64,000 nt of DNA, taken from positions 81,529-145,528 of the forward strand of contig CALVLN010000004.1 in NCBI GenBank assembly GCA_944338165.1. The letters run 5' to 3'. Below are positions 24,503 through 35,790 of the stretch, in pieces. Source of the stretch: an uncultured Clostridia bacterium (GTDB lineage: Bacteria; Bacillota; Clostridia; Christensenellales; Borkfalkiaceae). Position numbers and translations under genes: made by a program. Within the stretch, counting starts at the first letter, position 1. Each line of letters opens with the position of its first letter. The notes beneath the pieces were generated by a model. That model did not search any database. It was not told the origin of the DNA and saw nothing but the letters and a program-made list of their open reading frames with translations.

Positions 24503-26098
24503 TCATTCCGCAGCGTCGGGCGCGGGCTCTGCCGCCGCCCCGTAGAATCCCGACTGTTCCGCCTTTTGCACGAGGTCGAAAAACGATTCCTTATACGCAT
24601 CTCCCGCGAGGTACCCTTCGGGGAGCGCCGCGAGGCGGGACAGCACGCCCGAAAGCGACGCCGTACCCATGTACTGCGACTCGCGCAAAACGAGCGCAAA
24701 TTCGGCGACACAGGCGGCAAACTGCGTATCCGCCGTCTCGCATTCCTCGCGCGTGACCGTGCACGCGATCTCACGGTCGGCATCCGCCGTATCGCGGAAG
24801 CGCACCGCGGCTTCGGCAAGATCCCCCTCCTCTCCCGTGAGCGCAAGCTCATACATGACCGTCACGCAGAGGTTGCTGCCGATCTCCCCCGTGTCCTTTT
24901 CGGGGTTATTGAAGTCGTCTTCGGAGATCATCTTCAGGTCGTACCCGAGCAGGCGGTAAGAGGATACCGTATCCGCGTTGAACGTAACGCCCGCCTTGGC
25001 GTCGTTTGCGACCGTATAGAGGGTGCCCGCCAGCTCCTCGGTAAAGATTTTTTCCGCTTCGAGCGGGCTGTCCATGTACGCATAATTGCCGTTCCCGTTG
25101 AGCGCGAGCGTCTGCAGGATATCGTCCCGCGTGTTGCCGAGCCCCACGCCGATAACGGAGAGGGCGACGCCGCCCTGCGCCTTGGACTGAATGAATTCCG
25201 TCAGCTCGTCCCGGTCGGTGACCCCCACGTTGAAATCGCCGTCCGAAAGCAGCACGACGCGGCTGTTCCCGGCTTCCGCCGCGTATTTTTCCGCCTCTGC
25301 ATAGGCGCGCTCCAACCCGCCCGAGCCGTACGTCGACCCGTAGGAAGTGAGCTTTGCGATGGCATTGCGGATGACGGGTTTGTTCTCCTCCGTCGCCGCC
25401 GTGCTTGCGAGCACCGTCTCCACACCGTTCGCATAGGTGACGATGGAGAGGCGGTCGTCCGCCCCCAGCGAATCGACGAGTTTGTTGGCGCCGAGTTTGA
25501 CGAGGTCGAGCCGCGTCTGTCCTTCCATCCCGCTGACGACGCCGCCCATCGAGCCGGACACGTCGACGAGCAGCACGTAATTGCCGCTGCCCGTCCGCTG
25601 CGCCGTTTCCGTGCGGATGCCGAGCGTCAGCAGCTTATGCTCCGCATTCCACGGGCAGTCGGCAAGATAGGGCGTGACGGCGATGCCCTCCCCCGCTTCG
25701 GGTGCGGGATAATCGTAGCTGAAGTAATTGACCAGTTCTTCCAGCCGCACCGAATCGGGCGCAACTTTGTCCTCTCTCATGATCTGTGCGCGGACGTAAG
25801 CGTAATTTGCCGTATTCCGGTCGAGCGAGAAGTAAGACGACGGCGCCTCTGCCGTATCGTAAAACCCCTGTTCGACGACGGCGTCGTACCCGTAATTCGG
25901 CTGTCCGTCCGATTCCCAGGGGAAAGAGGAATCTTCGCCGGAAACGCCCCCTTGCGGTCCTTGCGCTCCTCCATCCGGCGCCGCGCCGTGATCCGGATCG
26001 TCGATAAACGTTTCCGCCCCGCCGCTGCAGGCGCAGAGCATCAGGCACAAAAGCACGGAAAGCCCGCCGACAACTATCTTCTTTGCGATCGTTTTCAT
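24503..26098 (-). CDS. VWA-domain lipoprotein (YfbK-like)
   Basis: 531-residue surface lipoprotein. Signal peptide with lipobox LCAC, Cys24. A VWA N-terminal region follows (about 85-155), then the VWA domain with a complete MIDAS start DVSGSM at 179-184, metal-dependent adhesion type, then a YfbK-like C-terminal region. It probably binds a partner outside the membrane in a Mg-dependent way. Third gene after a sigma factor and a membrane protein, so it is likely under that sigma factor's control. Confidence 0.88.
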   Translation of the reverse strand: MKTIAKKIVVGGLSVLLCLMLCACSGGAETFIDDPDHGAAPDGGAQGPQGGVSGEDSSFPWESDGQPNYGYDAVVEQGFYDTAEAPSSYFSLDRNTANYAYVRAQIMREDKVAPDSVRLEELVNYFSYDYPAPEAGEGIAVTPYLADCPWNAEHKLLTLGIRTETAQRTGSGNYVLLVDVSGSMGGVVSGMEGQTRLDLVKLGANKLVDSLGADDRLSIVTYANGVETVLASTAATEENKPVIRNAIAKLTSYGSTYGSGGLERAYAEAEKYAAEAGNSRVVLLSDGDFNVGVTDRDELTEFIQSKAQGGVALSVIGVGLGNTRDDILQTLALNGNGNYAYMDSPLEAEKIFTEELAGTLYTVANDAKAGVTFNADTVSSYRLLGYDLKMISEDDFNNPEKDTGEIGSNLCVTVMYELALTGEEGDLAEAAVRFRDTADADREIACTVTREECETADTQFAACVAEFALVLRESQYMGTASLSGVLSRLAALPEGYLAGDAYKESFFDLVQKAEQSGFYGAAAEPAPDAAE

Positions 26099-26189
26099 CC
26101 TTGTTTCCTCCTTATCCCGCGCCTGTTTGCGGCGCGTTCACCTTAACAACGCTTCCAAACGCCCGCTGTCCCGCCGCGGCGGAAAAATT

Positions 26190-26885
26190 TTACGCCCCGG
26201 CTGCGAGCAGACGCATGAGGAAGGAAAGATCGGAAACATCCCTGCTTGTAAGCGTCACGCAGCAGACGTTTTCCCCGAGCAGCTGCGCGTCGTATACGGT
26301 CTCCCCGTTTTCCGCCGTGCGCTGCGCGTAAGTATAGGCGTGCCCGAGGGCGTCGCCGCGCTCCTCCAACGATGCGTAGCGCTCCGCCTGCGGCAGCGAG
26401 TACGTCCCGCCCGAAAGGTCAACGTACGCCTCCGCCTCCCAATGGGAAAAGCCGTGCAGATAGCGGAGCCGCACCTCCACCCGGAGCGGTGAACCGTCCT
26501 CCGCCGTATACAGCGTATAGTCCGCCTGCGCGTTGTCCGCCCATTCAAAGGGCGCCAGCCCCCTGATGGCGCCGTACTCCGCCGCGAGCGAAGCATACGT
26601 GACGCGCGTGCCGACGGGCTCCGTCCCGTCGGGCGGAACGGCGGAAGGCCCCGCGGGAGCGCCGCCATGCAGCGTACCTGCAAACACCGCCCCCGCCGTC
26701 ACCGTGCCGATGAGAAGCGCGCACGCGCAGGCAGAGGCGAATGCCATCCACCGTCTCCTCTTTTGCGCGCGGCGGGCGCCGAGCGCCTCTTTGGCCGCGG
26801 ACAGATCGCAGCGCGGCGCCTCGGCGCCGTCAAAATAGGCGCGGAATTCTTGTTCGAGTCGTTCGTCTTTTTTCATATCTTCCAT
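26190..26885 (-). CDS. probable anti-sigma factor, single-pass membrane protein
   Basis: 231 residues. Charged N-terminal 45 residues face the cytosol (QEFRAYFDGAEAPRCDLSAAKEAL), one membrane helix at about 47-70, and an extracellular domain rich in alanine and tyrosine. No family is recognised, and no zinc-binding HxxxCxxC motif is present. Its place directly after an ECF-like sigma gene and its topology are those of a sigma-binding membrane protein. The start at 26885 or an ATG three codons later are both possible. Confidence 0.6.
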   Translation of the reverse strand: MEDMKKDERLEQEFRAYFDGAEAPRCDLSAAKEALGARRAQKRRRWMAFASACACALLIGTVTAGAVFAGTLHGGAPAGPSAVPPDGTEPVGTRVTYASLAAEYGAIRGLAPFEWADNAQADYTLYTAEDGSPLRVEVRLRYLHGFSHWEAEAYVDLSGGTYSLPQAERYASLEERGDALGHAYTYAQRTAENGETVYDAQLLGENVCCVTLTSRDVSDLSFLMRLLAAGA

Positions 26886-26898
26886 ACTTACAACGCGT

Positions 26899-27450
26899 TC
26901 AACCCTCCGTTTGTCCCTCGGAAAGCAGCTCTTTCAGCTTTTCCTCCGCCGCGGTGACCAGCCGCCCCACCGCCGACTTGCTCTTCCCCGTCTCCGCGGC
27001 GATCTCCCGCACGGTGAGATCGAGATAATACCTGTAATAGATCATCGCGCGCTCCTCTTTGGTGAGGCGCGAGACGGCGTCCTCAAGCGCGGCGGCGCGT
27101 TCGATGCGGCTGCCGTCGTAACGCCCGTCGGTGAGGTGGAAGAATGCGTCGATATCCTCCTCCGCGCGCACCTTGCGGCGGCGCAGAAGGTCAAAAGCGC
27201 AATTGCGCACGATGCGCATGACGAAGGCATACGCGTTCGTATCCGCGCGGTACCCGCGAATGCCTCGGGCGAGCTTTATAAAACTTTCACTGACCACGTC
27301 TTCCGCGTCCTGGCGGTTCCTGACGATGCCGAGGGCGAGCGCGTACATGCGCCCGCCGATGCAGGAAAAGACGGCGTCCAGCGCCTTGGCGTCGCCGCCG
27401 CGCAGGGACAGAAGAAGCTCGTTAAGTTGTCCGCGGTCACCCGGCCCCAT
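26899..27450 (-). CDS. ECF-type sigma factor
   Basis: 183-residue sigma-70 family protein with only regions 2 and 4. Region 2 includes NRQDAEDVVSESFIKLARGI (44-63) and region 4 includes LTVREIAAETGKSKSAVGRL (145-164), the HTH. The ATG at 27450 has GGAGG five bases upstream. Own consensus promoter. It begins an operon with a membrane protein and a VWA lipoprotein, a typical cell-envelope sensing layout. Confidence 0.92.
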   Translation of the reverse strand: MGPGDRGQLNELLLSLRGGDAKALDAVFSCIGGRMYALALGIVRNRQDAEDVVSESFIKLARGIRGYRADTNAYAFVMRIVRNCAFDLLRRRKVRAEEDIDAFFHLTDGRYDGSRIERAAALEDAVSRLTKEERAMIYYRYYLDLTVREIAAETGKSKSAVGRLVTAAEEKLKELLSEGQTEG

Positions 27451-27477
27451 GCGCGCCTCCTTACAAATTCTGCCACC

Positions 27478-27506
27478 ATTGTAATACACGGCGCTCCCGT
27501 TGTCAA
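27478..27506 (-). promoter_or_regulatory. promoter of the sigma factor operon
   Basis: TTGACA (27506-27501), 17-bp spacer, TACAAT (27483-27478) on the minus strand. It is a housekeeping-type promoter, so the operon does not appear to depend only on its own sigma factor. Confidence 0.85.
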
Positions 27507-27510
27507 GGGC

Positions 27511-27543
27511 AAAAAAACGGACGGAGCGCGTCTGCTCCGTCCG
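27511..27543 (-). terminator. terminator of the long comM-trxA transcription unit
   Basis: CGGACGGAGC / GCTCCGTCCG 10-bp stem with a 6-nt loop, then seven T residues on the minus strand. It lies right before the sigma-operon promoter. Confidence 0.9.
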
Positions 27544-27629
27544 CATGCGTCTGTTTTTTCGCCCGCGCGCGGAAGAAAAGCTACGCTTTTCCCGCACGCG
27601 CGCCTACCGCGCCGACGGCGGCAGAAAAT

Positions 27630-27941
27630 TTACAGATTGCGTTCCAAAAAGCTCTTCATGGCAGCCTTTGGCACATAGCCGAGGTTATGATCCTTGACCT
27701 TGCCGTCCGCAAAAATCAACACGTCCGGGATGGACATGATGCCGAACTGTGCCGCCGCTTCCTGATTGTCGTCCACGTTGACTTTGACGAATTCCGCCTT
27801 GTCCTTCAGCTCCTCGGAGAGTTCCTCCATAACGGGCCCGAGCATGCGGCAGGGGCCGCACCAGCTTGCCCAGAAGTCGCACACCACCGTCTTGCCTTCT
27901 TTGACCATGGCAATGAGTTCGCTTCCGCTGATCTCTTTCAT
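27630..27941 (-). CDS. trxA: thioredoxin
   Basis: 103-residue thioredoxin that reduces protein disulfides. Active site WCGPC at 27-31 and the cis-proline loop MSIPDV near residue 72 are present; the usual Thr after the cis-Pro is Asp, a mild deviation. The start MKEISGS at 27941 has GGAGG six bases upstream. Last gene of the long unit; it is 11 bp after hisS. Confidence 0.95.
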   Translation of the reverse strand: MKEISGSELIAMVKEGKTVVCDFWASWCGPCRMLGPVMEELSEELKDKAEFVKVNVDDNQEAAAQFGIMSIPDVLIFADGKVKDHNLGYVPKAAMKSFLERNL

Positions 27942-27952
27942 CGTATACCTCC

Positions 27953-29218
27953 TCAATTTTTATTTTTGTGCGCAAAAATATATTGCGCAAGTTGTTCAAA
28001 AGCTACCCGTTCCGAAGAAGACGTGCGCATATCCTTGACTTCCGCCGCGCCCGCAGAAAGCTCGCTTTCGCCGACGACCGCCACAAAGCGCGCCCCCGTC
28101 TTGTCCGCATACTTGAACTGCGACTTGACGGAACGGTCCATAAGGTCAACCTCGCAGGGGATGCCCGCCCTGCGCAGCGAGGCCGCGAGCAGGAAACACT
28201 GCCGGCGGCTTACCTCGTCCATGCCGAGAAGATAACAATCCGCCCTGTTTTCCTCGGGCATGGGTACGCCTTCTGCTTCCAGCACCATCAGCAGGCGCTC
28301 CAGCCCCGCCGCAAATCCGACCGCGGGAACGGCGCGTTCGCCCATCTGTTCGAGCAGAGAATCGTATCTTCCGCCGCCGCACACGGTGCCCTGGGCGCCC
28401 GCCGCAGACGTCGTGAACTCGAACACGGTACGGCTGTAGTAATCCAACCCGCGCACGATGGACGGATTGACCTCGTATGCGACGCCCGCCGCATCCAGGA
28501 GCGATCTGACCTCCTCGAAATGCGCGCGGCAGTCGGCGCAGAGATAGTCGAGGATCCGGGGCGCGCCCGCCGTGATGCGGCGGCACCCCTCCTCCTTGCA
28601 GTCGAGCATGCGCATGGGATTTTTTTCAAAGCGCGCGCGGCAGTCGGCGCACATCTCTTCAAGATGCGGCCGGAAGTAATCGCGCAGCGCCTCGTTGTAC
28701 GCCGTGCGGCACTGCCTGCAGCCGATGGAATTGAGCTCCAGCTTGATCTGTTTCAACCCCAGGCGGCGCAGAAAGAGGTCGGCGAGCAAAATCGTCTCCG
28801 CATCCGCCTGCGGGCCCGCCGCGCCGTACAGCTCCACGCCGAATTGATGGAACTCGCGCAGGCGCCCTGCCTGCGGCCGCTCGTAGCGGAAGGCGGAAAT
28901 GAGATAGTAAAGTTTTGCGGGAAGCACGCCGCCCGCCATGCCGTTCTCGATGAACGACCGCGCAACGCCCGCGGTGCCTTCCGGGCGGAGCGTCACCGAA
29001 CGGCCTCCCTTATCGAGGAAGGTATACATCTCCTTGGTGACGATGTCCGTGGTGTCCCCCACCCCGCGCTGAAAGAGCTCGGTATGCTCGAAGACGGGGG
29101 TGCGGATCTCTTTGAAGGCGAACAACTCCGCCGTCTCACGCGCCGTGCGCTCGATGAACTGCCAGAGGTGGGAACGGGAAGGGAGCACGTCCTTGGTGCC
29201 CTTGGGAATGTGGATCAT
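27953..29218 (-). CDS. hisS: histidyl-tRNA synthetase
   Basis: Class II synthetase charging tRNA-His. 421 residues. Starts with PKGTKDVLPSRSHLW; motif 2 region FRYERPQAGRLREFHQFGVE and the histidine-binding GLDYYSRTVFEF are visible. AGGAGA precedes the ATG. No separate hisZ-like context. It lies in the long protease/topoisomerase unit, which is an unusual neighbourhood but not unique. Confidence 0.97.
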   Translation of the reverse strand: MIHIPKGTKDVLPSRSHLWQFIERTARETAELFAFKEIRTPVFEHTELFQRGVGDTTDIVTKEMYTFLDKGGRSVTLRPEGTAGVARSFIENGMAGGVLPAKLYYLISAFRYERPQAGRLREFHQFGVELYGAAGPQADAETILLADLFLRRLGLKQIKLELNSIGCRQCRTAYNEALRDYFRPHLEEMCADCRARFEKNPMRMLDCKEEGCRRITAGAPRILDYLCADCRAHFEEVRSLLDAAGVAYEVNPSIVRGLDYYSRTVFEFTTSAAGAQGTVCGGGRYDSLLEQMGERAVPAVGFAAGLERLLMVLEAEGVPMPEENRADCYLLGMDEVSRRQCFLLAASLRRAGIPCEVDLMDRSVKSQFKYADKTGARFVAVVGESELSAGAAEVKDMRTSSSERVAFEQLAQYIFAHKNKN

Positions 29219-29244
29219 GTTATCTCCTTATGTGCTGCGAGTGA

Positions 29245-30555
<1,311 letters not shown>

Positions 30556-30599
30556 GATTTTCTCCTTATTGGATGACTGCGGCCTATCCGTGTCTGCGG

Positions 30600-31133
30600 T
30601 CAGACCGTCTCGCAAATGATATGGTCGTTGGTGTACACGCAGATCTCGCTGGCGATCTTGAGCGCCTTCCTTGCGATCTCCTCCGCGCCGAAATCGGTAT
30701 TCTGCACGAGCGCGCGCGCCGCGGCCAAAGCATAATTGCCGCCGCTGCCGATGGCGCAGATGCCTTCGTCCGGTTCGATGACTTCGCCCGTGCCCGAAAG
30801 GATGAGCAGCGTGTCCTTGTCCGCCGTGATCATCATGGCTTCCAGCCTGCGGCCGATCTTATCCGACCGCCACATGTCCGCAAGCTCCACCGCCGACCGC
30901 ATGAGGTTGCCCGCAAACTTGTTGAGCATCCCCTCAAACCGCTCGGAGAGGGCAAACGCGTCCGTAACGGAGCCCGCAAAGCCCAAAATGACCTTGCCGC
31001 CGTAGATGCGGCGCACCTTGATCGCCGTATTTTTAAAGATGACCGATTCGCCCATGGTGACCTGACCGTCGCCGGCGATGGCCGTAACGCCGTCGCGTTT
31101 GACGGCGCAGATCGTCGTTCCGTGAAATTCCAT
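30600..31133 (-). CDS. hslV: HslV (ClpQ) peptidase of the HslUV protease
   Basis: Threonine peptidase forming the proteolytic core. 177 residues. The mature N-terminus is [10 protein letters not shown], Thr6 here, exposed after removal of MEFHG. Two adjacent ATG codons exist at 31136 and 31133; the second is preferred because AGGAG then lies five bases upstream. The stop of trmFO overlaps the start. Together with hslU it forms a full two-part protease. Confidence 0.96.
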   Translation of the reverse strand: MEFHGTTICAVKRDGVTAIAGDGQVTMGESVIFKNTAIKVRRIYGGKVILGFAGSVTDAFALSERFEGMLNKFAGNLMRSAVELADMWRSDKIGRRLEAMMITADKDTLLILSGTGEVIEPDEGICAIGSGGNYALAAARALVQNTDFGAEEIARKALKIASEICVYTNDHIICETV

Positions 31134-32437
31134 CATAACTCCTTTGCTCCCGCGATCGTCTTGCGGAAGCGTTCGATCTCTTCGAGAGCGCGCTCGGAAA
31201 GCCGCCTCTTTTTCTCTTTTTTGTCGCGGATCCCGTCAAATCCGCCCGCCAGCACGCCGTAATTCGCGTTCATGGGCGAAAAATCTCTGTTCTCCGCAGC
31301 GATATACCGGGAAAGCGCCCCGCACATGCAGGTGGACTGCGGCACTTCGTCCGCCGCGCCGTTGAGCCTGTTCCAGACATGAATGCCCGCGAGGAGCCCG
31401 CTCATGGCGCTTTCCACATACCCCTCAACGCCCGTGATCTGCCCCGCAAAAAAGAGATCGGGGCACCCCTTGACCGAAAAATCGGCGTTGAGCACGCGCG
31501 GGGAATCGAGATACGTGTTGCGGTGCATGACCCCGTAGCGCAGAAATTCCGCATGGCGGAGGGCGGGGATGAGGGAAAACACGCGTTTCTGTTCGCCGAA
31601 GCGGAGATTGGTCTGGCAGCCGACGAGGTTATAACAGGTCCCCTCGGCGTTTTCCTTGCGCAGCTGCAGCACGGCGTACGGCCGCGTACCGTCCGCCCCG
31701 CTCAGCCCCACCGGTTTGAACGTGCCGAACCGCAGCGTGTCCTTCCCGCGGGAAGCCATCACCTCGACGGGCATGCATCCCTCGAAGATCTCGCGCTTTT
31801 CAAAGTCGTGCAGCGTCACCTTTTCCGCGGCGAGAAGCGCCGACACGAACGCCTCGTACTCCTCCCGCGTGAGCGGACAGTTGATATAATCGCCCGTGCC
31901 CCTGCCGTAACGGTCGCCCGTAAAGGTATGCGCATACTCGATGCTGTCCGCGGAAACGATGGGCGCCGACGCATCGTAGAAATGCAGCCCGCCGCCGAAC
32001 CGGGCGGCGATCGCCTCATACAGGGCGCCCGACGTGAGCGGCCCCGTGGCGACGATGCCGCGCTCGGGCAGCTGCGTCTGTTCCTCCGTGACCACGTGAA
32101 TATGCGGACATGCCCGTATCTCCCGCGTCACAAACGCGGCAAATGCTTCGCGGTCGACGGCGAGCGCGCCGCCCGCCGGCACACGCGTCCGTTCCGCCGC
32201 CCGCATGGTGACGGAGCCCAAACGGCGCAGTTCTTCTTTGAGAAGCCCGCAGGCATTCCCCCACACGTCGTCGCTCTTCAGGGAATTGGAGCAGACGAGC
32301 TCGCAGAACAGCGGGCTCTCATGCGCGGGGGTGAATTTTCCGGGCTTCATCTCGACGAGCTCGACGTCCGCCCCGCGGCTGCCGAGAAAATACGCCGCCT
32401 CGCACCCCGCGAGCCCCGCGCCGACGATGCGGATCAC
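31133..32437 (-). CDS. trmFO: folate/FAD-dependent tRNA m5U54 methyltransferase
   Basis: Methylates uridine 54 of tRNA using methylene-tetrahydrofolate and FAD. 434 residues. [13 protein letters not shown] is the FAD-binding start, with the family segments [10 protein letters not shown] and [22 protein letters not shown]. The start is GTG at 32437 ([10 protein letters not shown] follows), overlapping the topA stop by four bases. A Gram-positive trait. One-carbon units would come from the glyA product. Confidence 0.95.
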   Translation of the reverse strand: MIRIVGAGLAGCEAAYFLGSRGADVELVEMKPGKFTPAHESPLFCELVCSNSLKSDDVWGNACGLLKEELRRLGSVTMRAAERTRVPAGGALAVDREAFAAFVTREIRACPHIHVVTEEQTQLPERGIVATGPLTSGALYEAIAARFGGGLHFYDASAPIVSADSIEYAHTFTGDRYGRGTGDYINCPLTREEYEAFVSALLAAEKVTLHDFEKREIFEGCMPVEVMASRGKDTLRFGTFKPVGLSGADGTRPYAVLQLRKENAEGTCYNLVGCQTNLRFGEQKRVFSLIPALRHAEFLRYGVMHRNTYLDSPRVLNADFSVKGCPDLFFAGQITGVEGYVESAMSGLLAGIHVWNRLNGAADEVPQSTCMCGALSRYIAAENRDFSPMNANYGVLAGGFDGIRDKKEKKRRLSERALEEIERFRKTIAGAKEL

Positions 32438-34683
32438 TGCGCCGCCCCGCCCGCTTCGGGCGCAGGCCCGTCCGTTTGCTCCGCCTTGGGTTCGCGGTAA
32501 TCGCACTCCTTATTGGCGCAGCGCACGTCCCCCCTGCGCGTGACGACGAGCGCGCCGCCGCACTTGGGGCACTTTTTACCCGTGGGAACGTCCCAGCTCA
32601 TGAACTTGCAGACGGGATACCCGCTGCACCCGTAATAGATCTTGCCGTAGCGGGAACGAAGTTTCTTGGTCGGCTTGCCGCACTCGGGGCAGACGCCCTC
32701 GAGCACCTCATCCTTCTTTTCTTCCTTGTCCCCGTAGGGAAGGGTGGATCTGCACTTCGGATAATTGGGGCAGGCAAGGAATTTACCGAATTTCCCGTTT
32801 TTCACCACCATCATGGCGCCGCACTTGGGGCAGGGCGTGTCCGAGACGACAGTCTCCTCCTCGCTGATGATGTTAGAACATTCCGGATAATTGGAACAGG
32901 CGAGATATTTGCCGTATTTGCCCGTTTTGCGCACCATGGGATGCCCGCATTTGGGGCAGGGGATCTCCGTCATTTCGTCGCCGTCGGAGTTGGCGATCTT
33001 CAGCTGCCGCTCGAACGGCGGGTAAAAATCGCGCAGGATCTGATGCCAGTCCTTGTCGCCCTCTTCAATGTCGTCCAGCTTTTCCTCCATGTCCGCGGTG
33101 AAACCGACGTCCATGATATCCTTGAAGTATTTGACGAGCAGATCGGTGATGCGGAACGCCACGGGCGTCGGCACCATGTACTTGCCGTCCTTCTCGATGT
33201 ACTTGCGTTTGTTGAGCACGGAGATGATGGAAGCGTACGTCGAGGGACGTCCGATCCCTTTGTCCTCCATCGCCTTGACGAGCGATGCGTCCGTGTAGCG
33301 CACGGGGGGCTTGGTGAACTTCTGCTCCCCTTTGGCGCCGTCCTTGCAGGCGAGCGCGTCGCCCTCCTTCAGATCGGGCAAAAGCTTGGCGGGCGATTCC
33401 TCCTCGTCCTCCTTTTTGCTCTCCTGATAGACGGCGGTGTATCCTGCAAATTTCAGCGTCTTCCCGCTCGCTTTGAGCATATAATCGCCGTTTGCGATCT
33501 CCATCTGCACGGCGTTGTACTGCGCCTCCGCCATCTGCGAGGCGATAAAGCGCTCGTAAATGAGCTTGTACACGTTATAGTGCTTGCGGTCGAGCAGCTT
33601 TTTCACCGATTCGGGCGTGCGCGAAAGGTCGATGGGACGGATGGCCTCGTGCGCGTCCTGCGCGCCCTTTTTGGACGCATAGACGTTGGGCCGCGCGGGG
33701 CAGTACTCCGCCCCGTATTTTTCCGCAATGAATTCGCGCGCCGCCTTCTGCGCCTCGTCGGAAACGCGCGTGGAATCGGTACGGATGTAGGTGACGAACG
33801 CGATATGCCCTTCGCCCTCCACGTCGATGCCTTCATAGAGGTGCTGCGCCATCAGCATGGTCTCGGGCGAGGTGAGCCCCAGCTTGTTGGAAGCGTCCTG
33901 CTGCAGCGTGCTCGTGGTAAAGGGCGCGGGCGCATGCGAGCGCGTCACCGATTTTTTGACGGACGCGACGGCGTACTGCCCCGCATTGAGGGCCGCGAGC
34001 ACGGCGTCCGCCTGCGCCTTGTCGGAAGGGCGGCACTTTTTGCCCTTGTATTTTTCCAGCGTCGCCTTGAACGGCGAAAACTTTTTGGGGACGTCCTGCA
34101 ATTCCGCCGTGATGACCCAGTACTCTTCGGGGACGAAGGCCTGGATCTCCCGCTCGCGGTCGACGACGAGCCGGAGCGCCACCGACTGCACGCGCCCCGC
34201 CGAAAGCCCGCTCTGGATCTTGTTGTTGAGCAGCGGAGAGAGCTTATAGCCGACGAGGCGGTCGAGCACGCGGCGTGCCTGCTGCGCGTCCACGAGGCTG
34301 TAATCGATCCTGCGCGGATGCTGCAGCGCCCGCTCCACCGCGCGGGGCGAGATCTCGTTGAATTCAATGCGGTTCTCGCCGTCCGCGGGAAGCCCGAGCA
34401 CCGTCTGCAAATGCCAGGAGATCGCCTCGCCTTCGCGGTCGGGGTCGGTTGCGAGATAGACTCTGTCCGCCCGCTTTGCCTCCTCCGTGAGGCGCTTGAT
34501 CGTCTCCTCCTTCTTGGGCACGACGACATAGCGGGGCTCAAAATCGTCCTTGACGGCGACGCCCAGCGTCTTTTCGGGCAGGTCGCGGATGTGGCCGCCC
34601 GAAGCGTCCACGCGGAACTTCCCGTGCAGGTATTTGGAGATGGTTTTTGCCTTGGAAGGCGACTCTACGATGATCAGATCCAT
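32434..34683 (-). CDS. topA: DNA topoisomerase I
   Basis: Type IA enzyme relaxing negative supercoils. 749 residues. TOPRIM start LIIVESPSKAKTISKYL, the acidic DPDREGE triad, and the active-site Tyr within YIRTDSTR are present. Four zinc-ribbon repeats follow at the C-terminus (CPKCGHP, CPKCGAM, CPECGKP, CPKCGGA). Followed closely by trmFO. Confidence 0.97.
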   Translation of the reverse strand: MDLIIVESPSKAKTISKYLHGKFRVDASGGHIRDLPEKTLGVAVKDDFEPRYVVVPKKEETIKRLTEEAKRADRVYLATDPDREGEAISWHLQTVLGLPADGENRIEFNEISPRAVERALQHPRRIDYSLVDAQQARRVLDRLVGYKLSPLLNNKIQSGLSAGRVQSVALRLVVDREREIQAFVPEEYWVITAELQDVPKKFSPFKATLEKYKGKKCRPSDKAQADAVLAALNAGQYAVASVKKSVTRSHAPAPFTTSTLQQDASNKLGLTSPETMLMAQHLYEGIDVEGEGHIAFVTYIRTDSTRVSDEAQKAAREFIAEKYGAEYCPARPNVYASKKGAQDAHEAIRPIDLSRTPESVKKLLDRKHYNVYKLIYERFIASQMAEAQYNAVQMEIANGDYMLKASGKTLKFAGYTAVYQESKKEDEEESPAKLLPDLKEGDALACKDGAKGEQKFTKPPVRYTDASLVKAMEDKGIGRPSTYASIISVLNKRKYIEKDGKYMVPTPVAFRITDLLVKYFKDIMDVGFTADMEEKLDDIEEGDKDWHQILRDFYPPFERQLKIANSDGDEMTEIPCPKCGHPMVRKTGKYGKYLACSNYPECSNIISEEETVVSDTPCPKCGAMMVVKNGKFGKFLACPNYPKCRSTLPYGDKEEKKDEVLEGVCPECGKPTKKLRSRYGKIYYGCSGYPVCKFMSWDVPTGKKCPKCGGALVVTRRGDVRCANKECDYREPKAEQTDGPAPEAGGAAQ

Positions 34684-34708
34684 GTTGACTCCTTGACTGT
34701 CCGCCCGT

Positions 34709-35785
34709 TCAAAGGGCGCTGTATCGGTTCCCGCCGGACTTGACCGCGAGGTTTTTCATTTCCAGCGAGGCGAGCACCGCGGTGAGCTCAAACACCGCCA
34801 TGCCCAGCTTTTCCGCAAGCTCCGCCGCGTGCATCTCCCCGTTTTCGCGCAGGAGCGCGAGCACGCGCGCCTCTTCGGGCGGAAGCGTTTCCCGGCGGTC
34901 CTCCTTCGCGTCGATGCCGTAAGCGGAAAGCACGTCCTCCGGGCAGGACGCAAGGTATGCGCCCTTTTTGATGAGCCCGTTGCAGCCGCTCCCCTGCGCG
35001 ACGCCGATGTTATAGGGAAACGCAAACACGTCCCGTCCGTAATCGGCCGCGTACGAGGCGGTCATGAGCGCGCCGCTGCGCGGCTCCCGCGCGGAAACGA
35101 CGAGCACGCCCTCCGAAAGCCCCGCCAGGATGCGGTTGCGGGCGTGAAAATAATACTTCATGAGTTTTTCTTCGGGCGGATACTCGGAAAGCAGAAGGCC
35201 GCTGCGTTTCACCTTCTCTTTGAGGGAAGCGTGCGCGGCGGGATAACAGCCGTCCAGCCCCAGAGGAAGCACGCAGATGAGGTTTCCGCCCGCACAGGCG
35301 CCGTCGATGGCGGCGCGGTCGCCGCCTTCGGCAAAGCCCGTGACTACGGCAAACGACTGCGAGATCCGCTCCGAAAAGAGTTTAGTCTGTTTTTCCGCCC
35401 AGGGCGGCGTCAGCCGCGAGCCGACGATGCAGAACCTGCGCTTTTGCAGGAGGGCGCGGTTCCCCGCGCCGAAAAGGACGAGCGGCGGATCGGGGATCGC
35501 CTTCAGATTTTCCGGATAGTCTTCGCTCAGCAGCGTGACGGCAAAATACCCGCGCGAGGAAAGCCGGGAAAGAAACGCGTCCGCCTCCCGTTCGCGCGCG
35601 GCGCCGTCAATTGTATATACACGCGCCGAAGCGTCTTTTATCACCCCGCGGGCAAATTCCTGCAAACCGGCAAAGAGGCGCGCGGGGTCCCCGGCGGCAC
35701 GGAGAAGCGCGGCGCGCTCCCTGTATTCCGCCTGCACGCAGCCGCACAGCCAGATGATCGCCTTTTCTTCCCGCGTGTATTCCAT
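34709..35785 (-). CDS. dprA: DNA-processing protein DprA
   Basis: Protects incoming single-stranded DNA and loads RecA during transformation. 358 residues, with the Rossmann-like DprA core (VGSRLTPPW, GFAEGGDRAAIDGA) and a C-terminal winged-helix part. The ATG at 35785 with GGGGTGA before it is preferred over an in-frame GTG nine bases upstream. It sits between comM and topA, a frequent Bacillota order. Confidence 0.94.
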   Translation of the reverse strand: MEYTREEKAIIWLCGCVQAEYRERAALLRAAGDPARLFAGLQEFARGVIKDASARVYTIDGAAREREADAFLSRLSSRGYFAVTLLSEDYPENLKAIPDPPLVLFGAGNRALLQKRRFCIVGSRLTPPWAEKQTKLFSERISQSFAVVTGFAEGGDRAAIDGACAGGNLICVLPLGLDGCYPAAHASLKEKVKRSGLLLSEYPPEEKLMKYYFHARNRILAGLSEGVLVVSAREPRSGALMTASYAADYGRDVFAFPYNIGVAQGSGCNGLIKKGAYLASCPEDVLSAYGIDAKEDRRETLPPEEARVLALLRENGEMHAAELAEKLGMAVFELTAVLASLEMKNLAVKSGGNRYSAL

Positions 35786-35790
35786 TCCGC

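Noticed and set aside
24476..26146. Plus-strand open frame of 556 codons over the VWA lipoprotein
   Set aside because: The minus strand shows a signal peptide, lipobox and MIDAS motif; the plus frame is arginine-rich and without homology.
27545..27610. Long imperfect hairpin near 27556-27600 as terminator of trxA
   Set aside because: It lacks a T-run on the minus strand; the perfect hairpin at 27511-27543 fits better.
32476..34743. Plus-strand open frame of 755 codons antisense to topA
   Set aside because: GC-rich coding DNA leaves long antisense frames. topA on the minus strand matches its family throughout, and the plus frame has no recognisable domain or ribosome-binding site.
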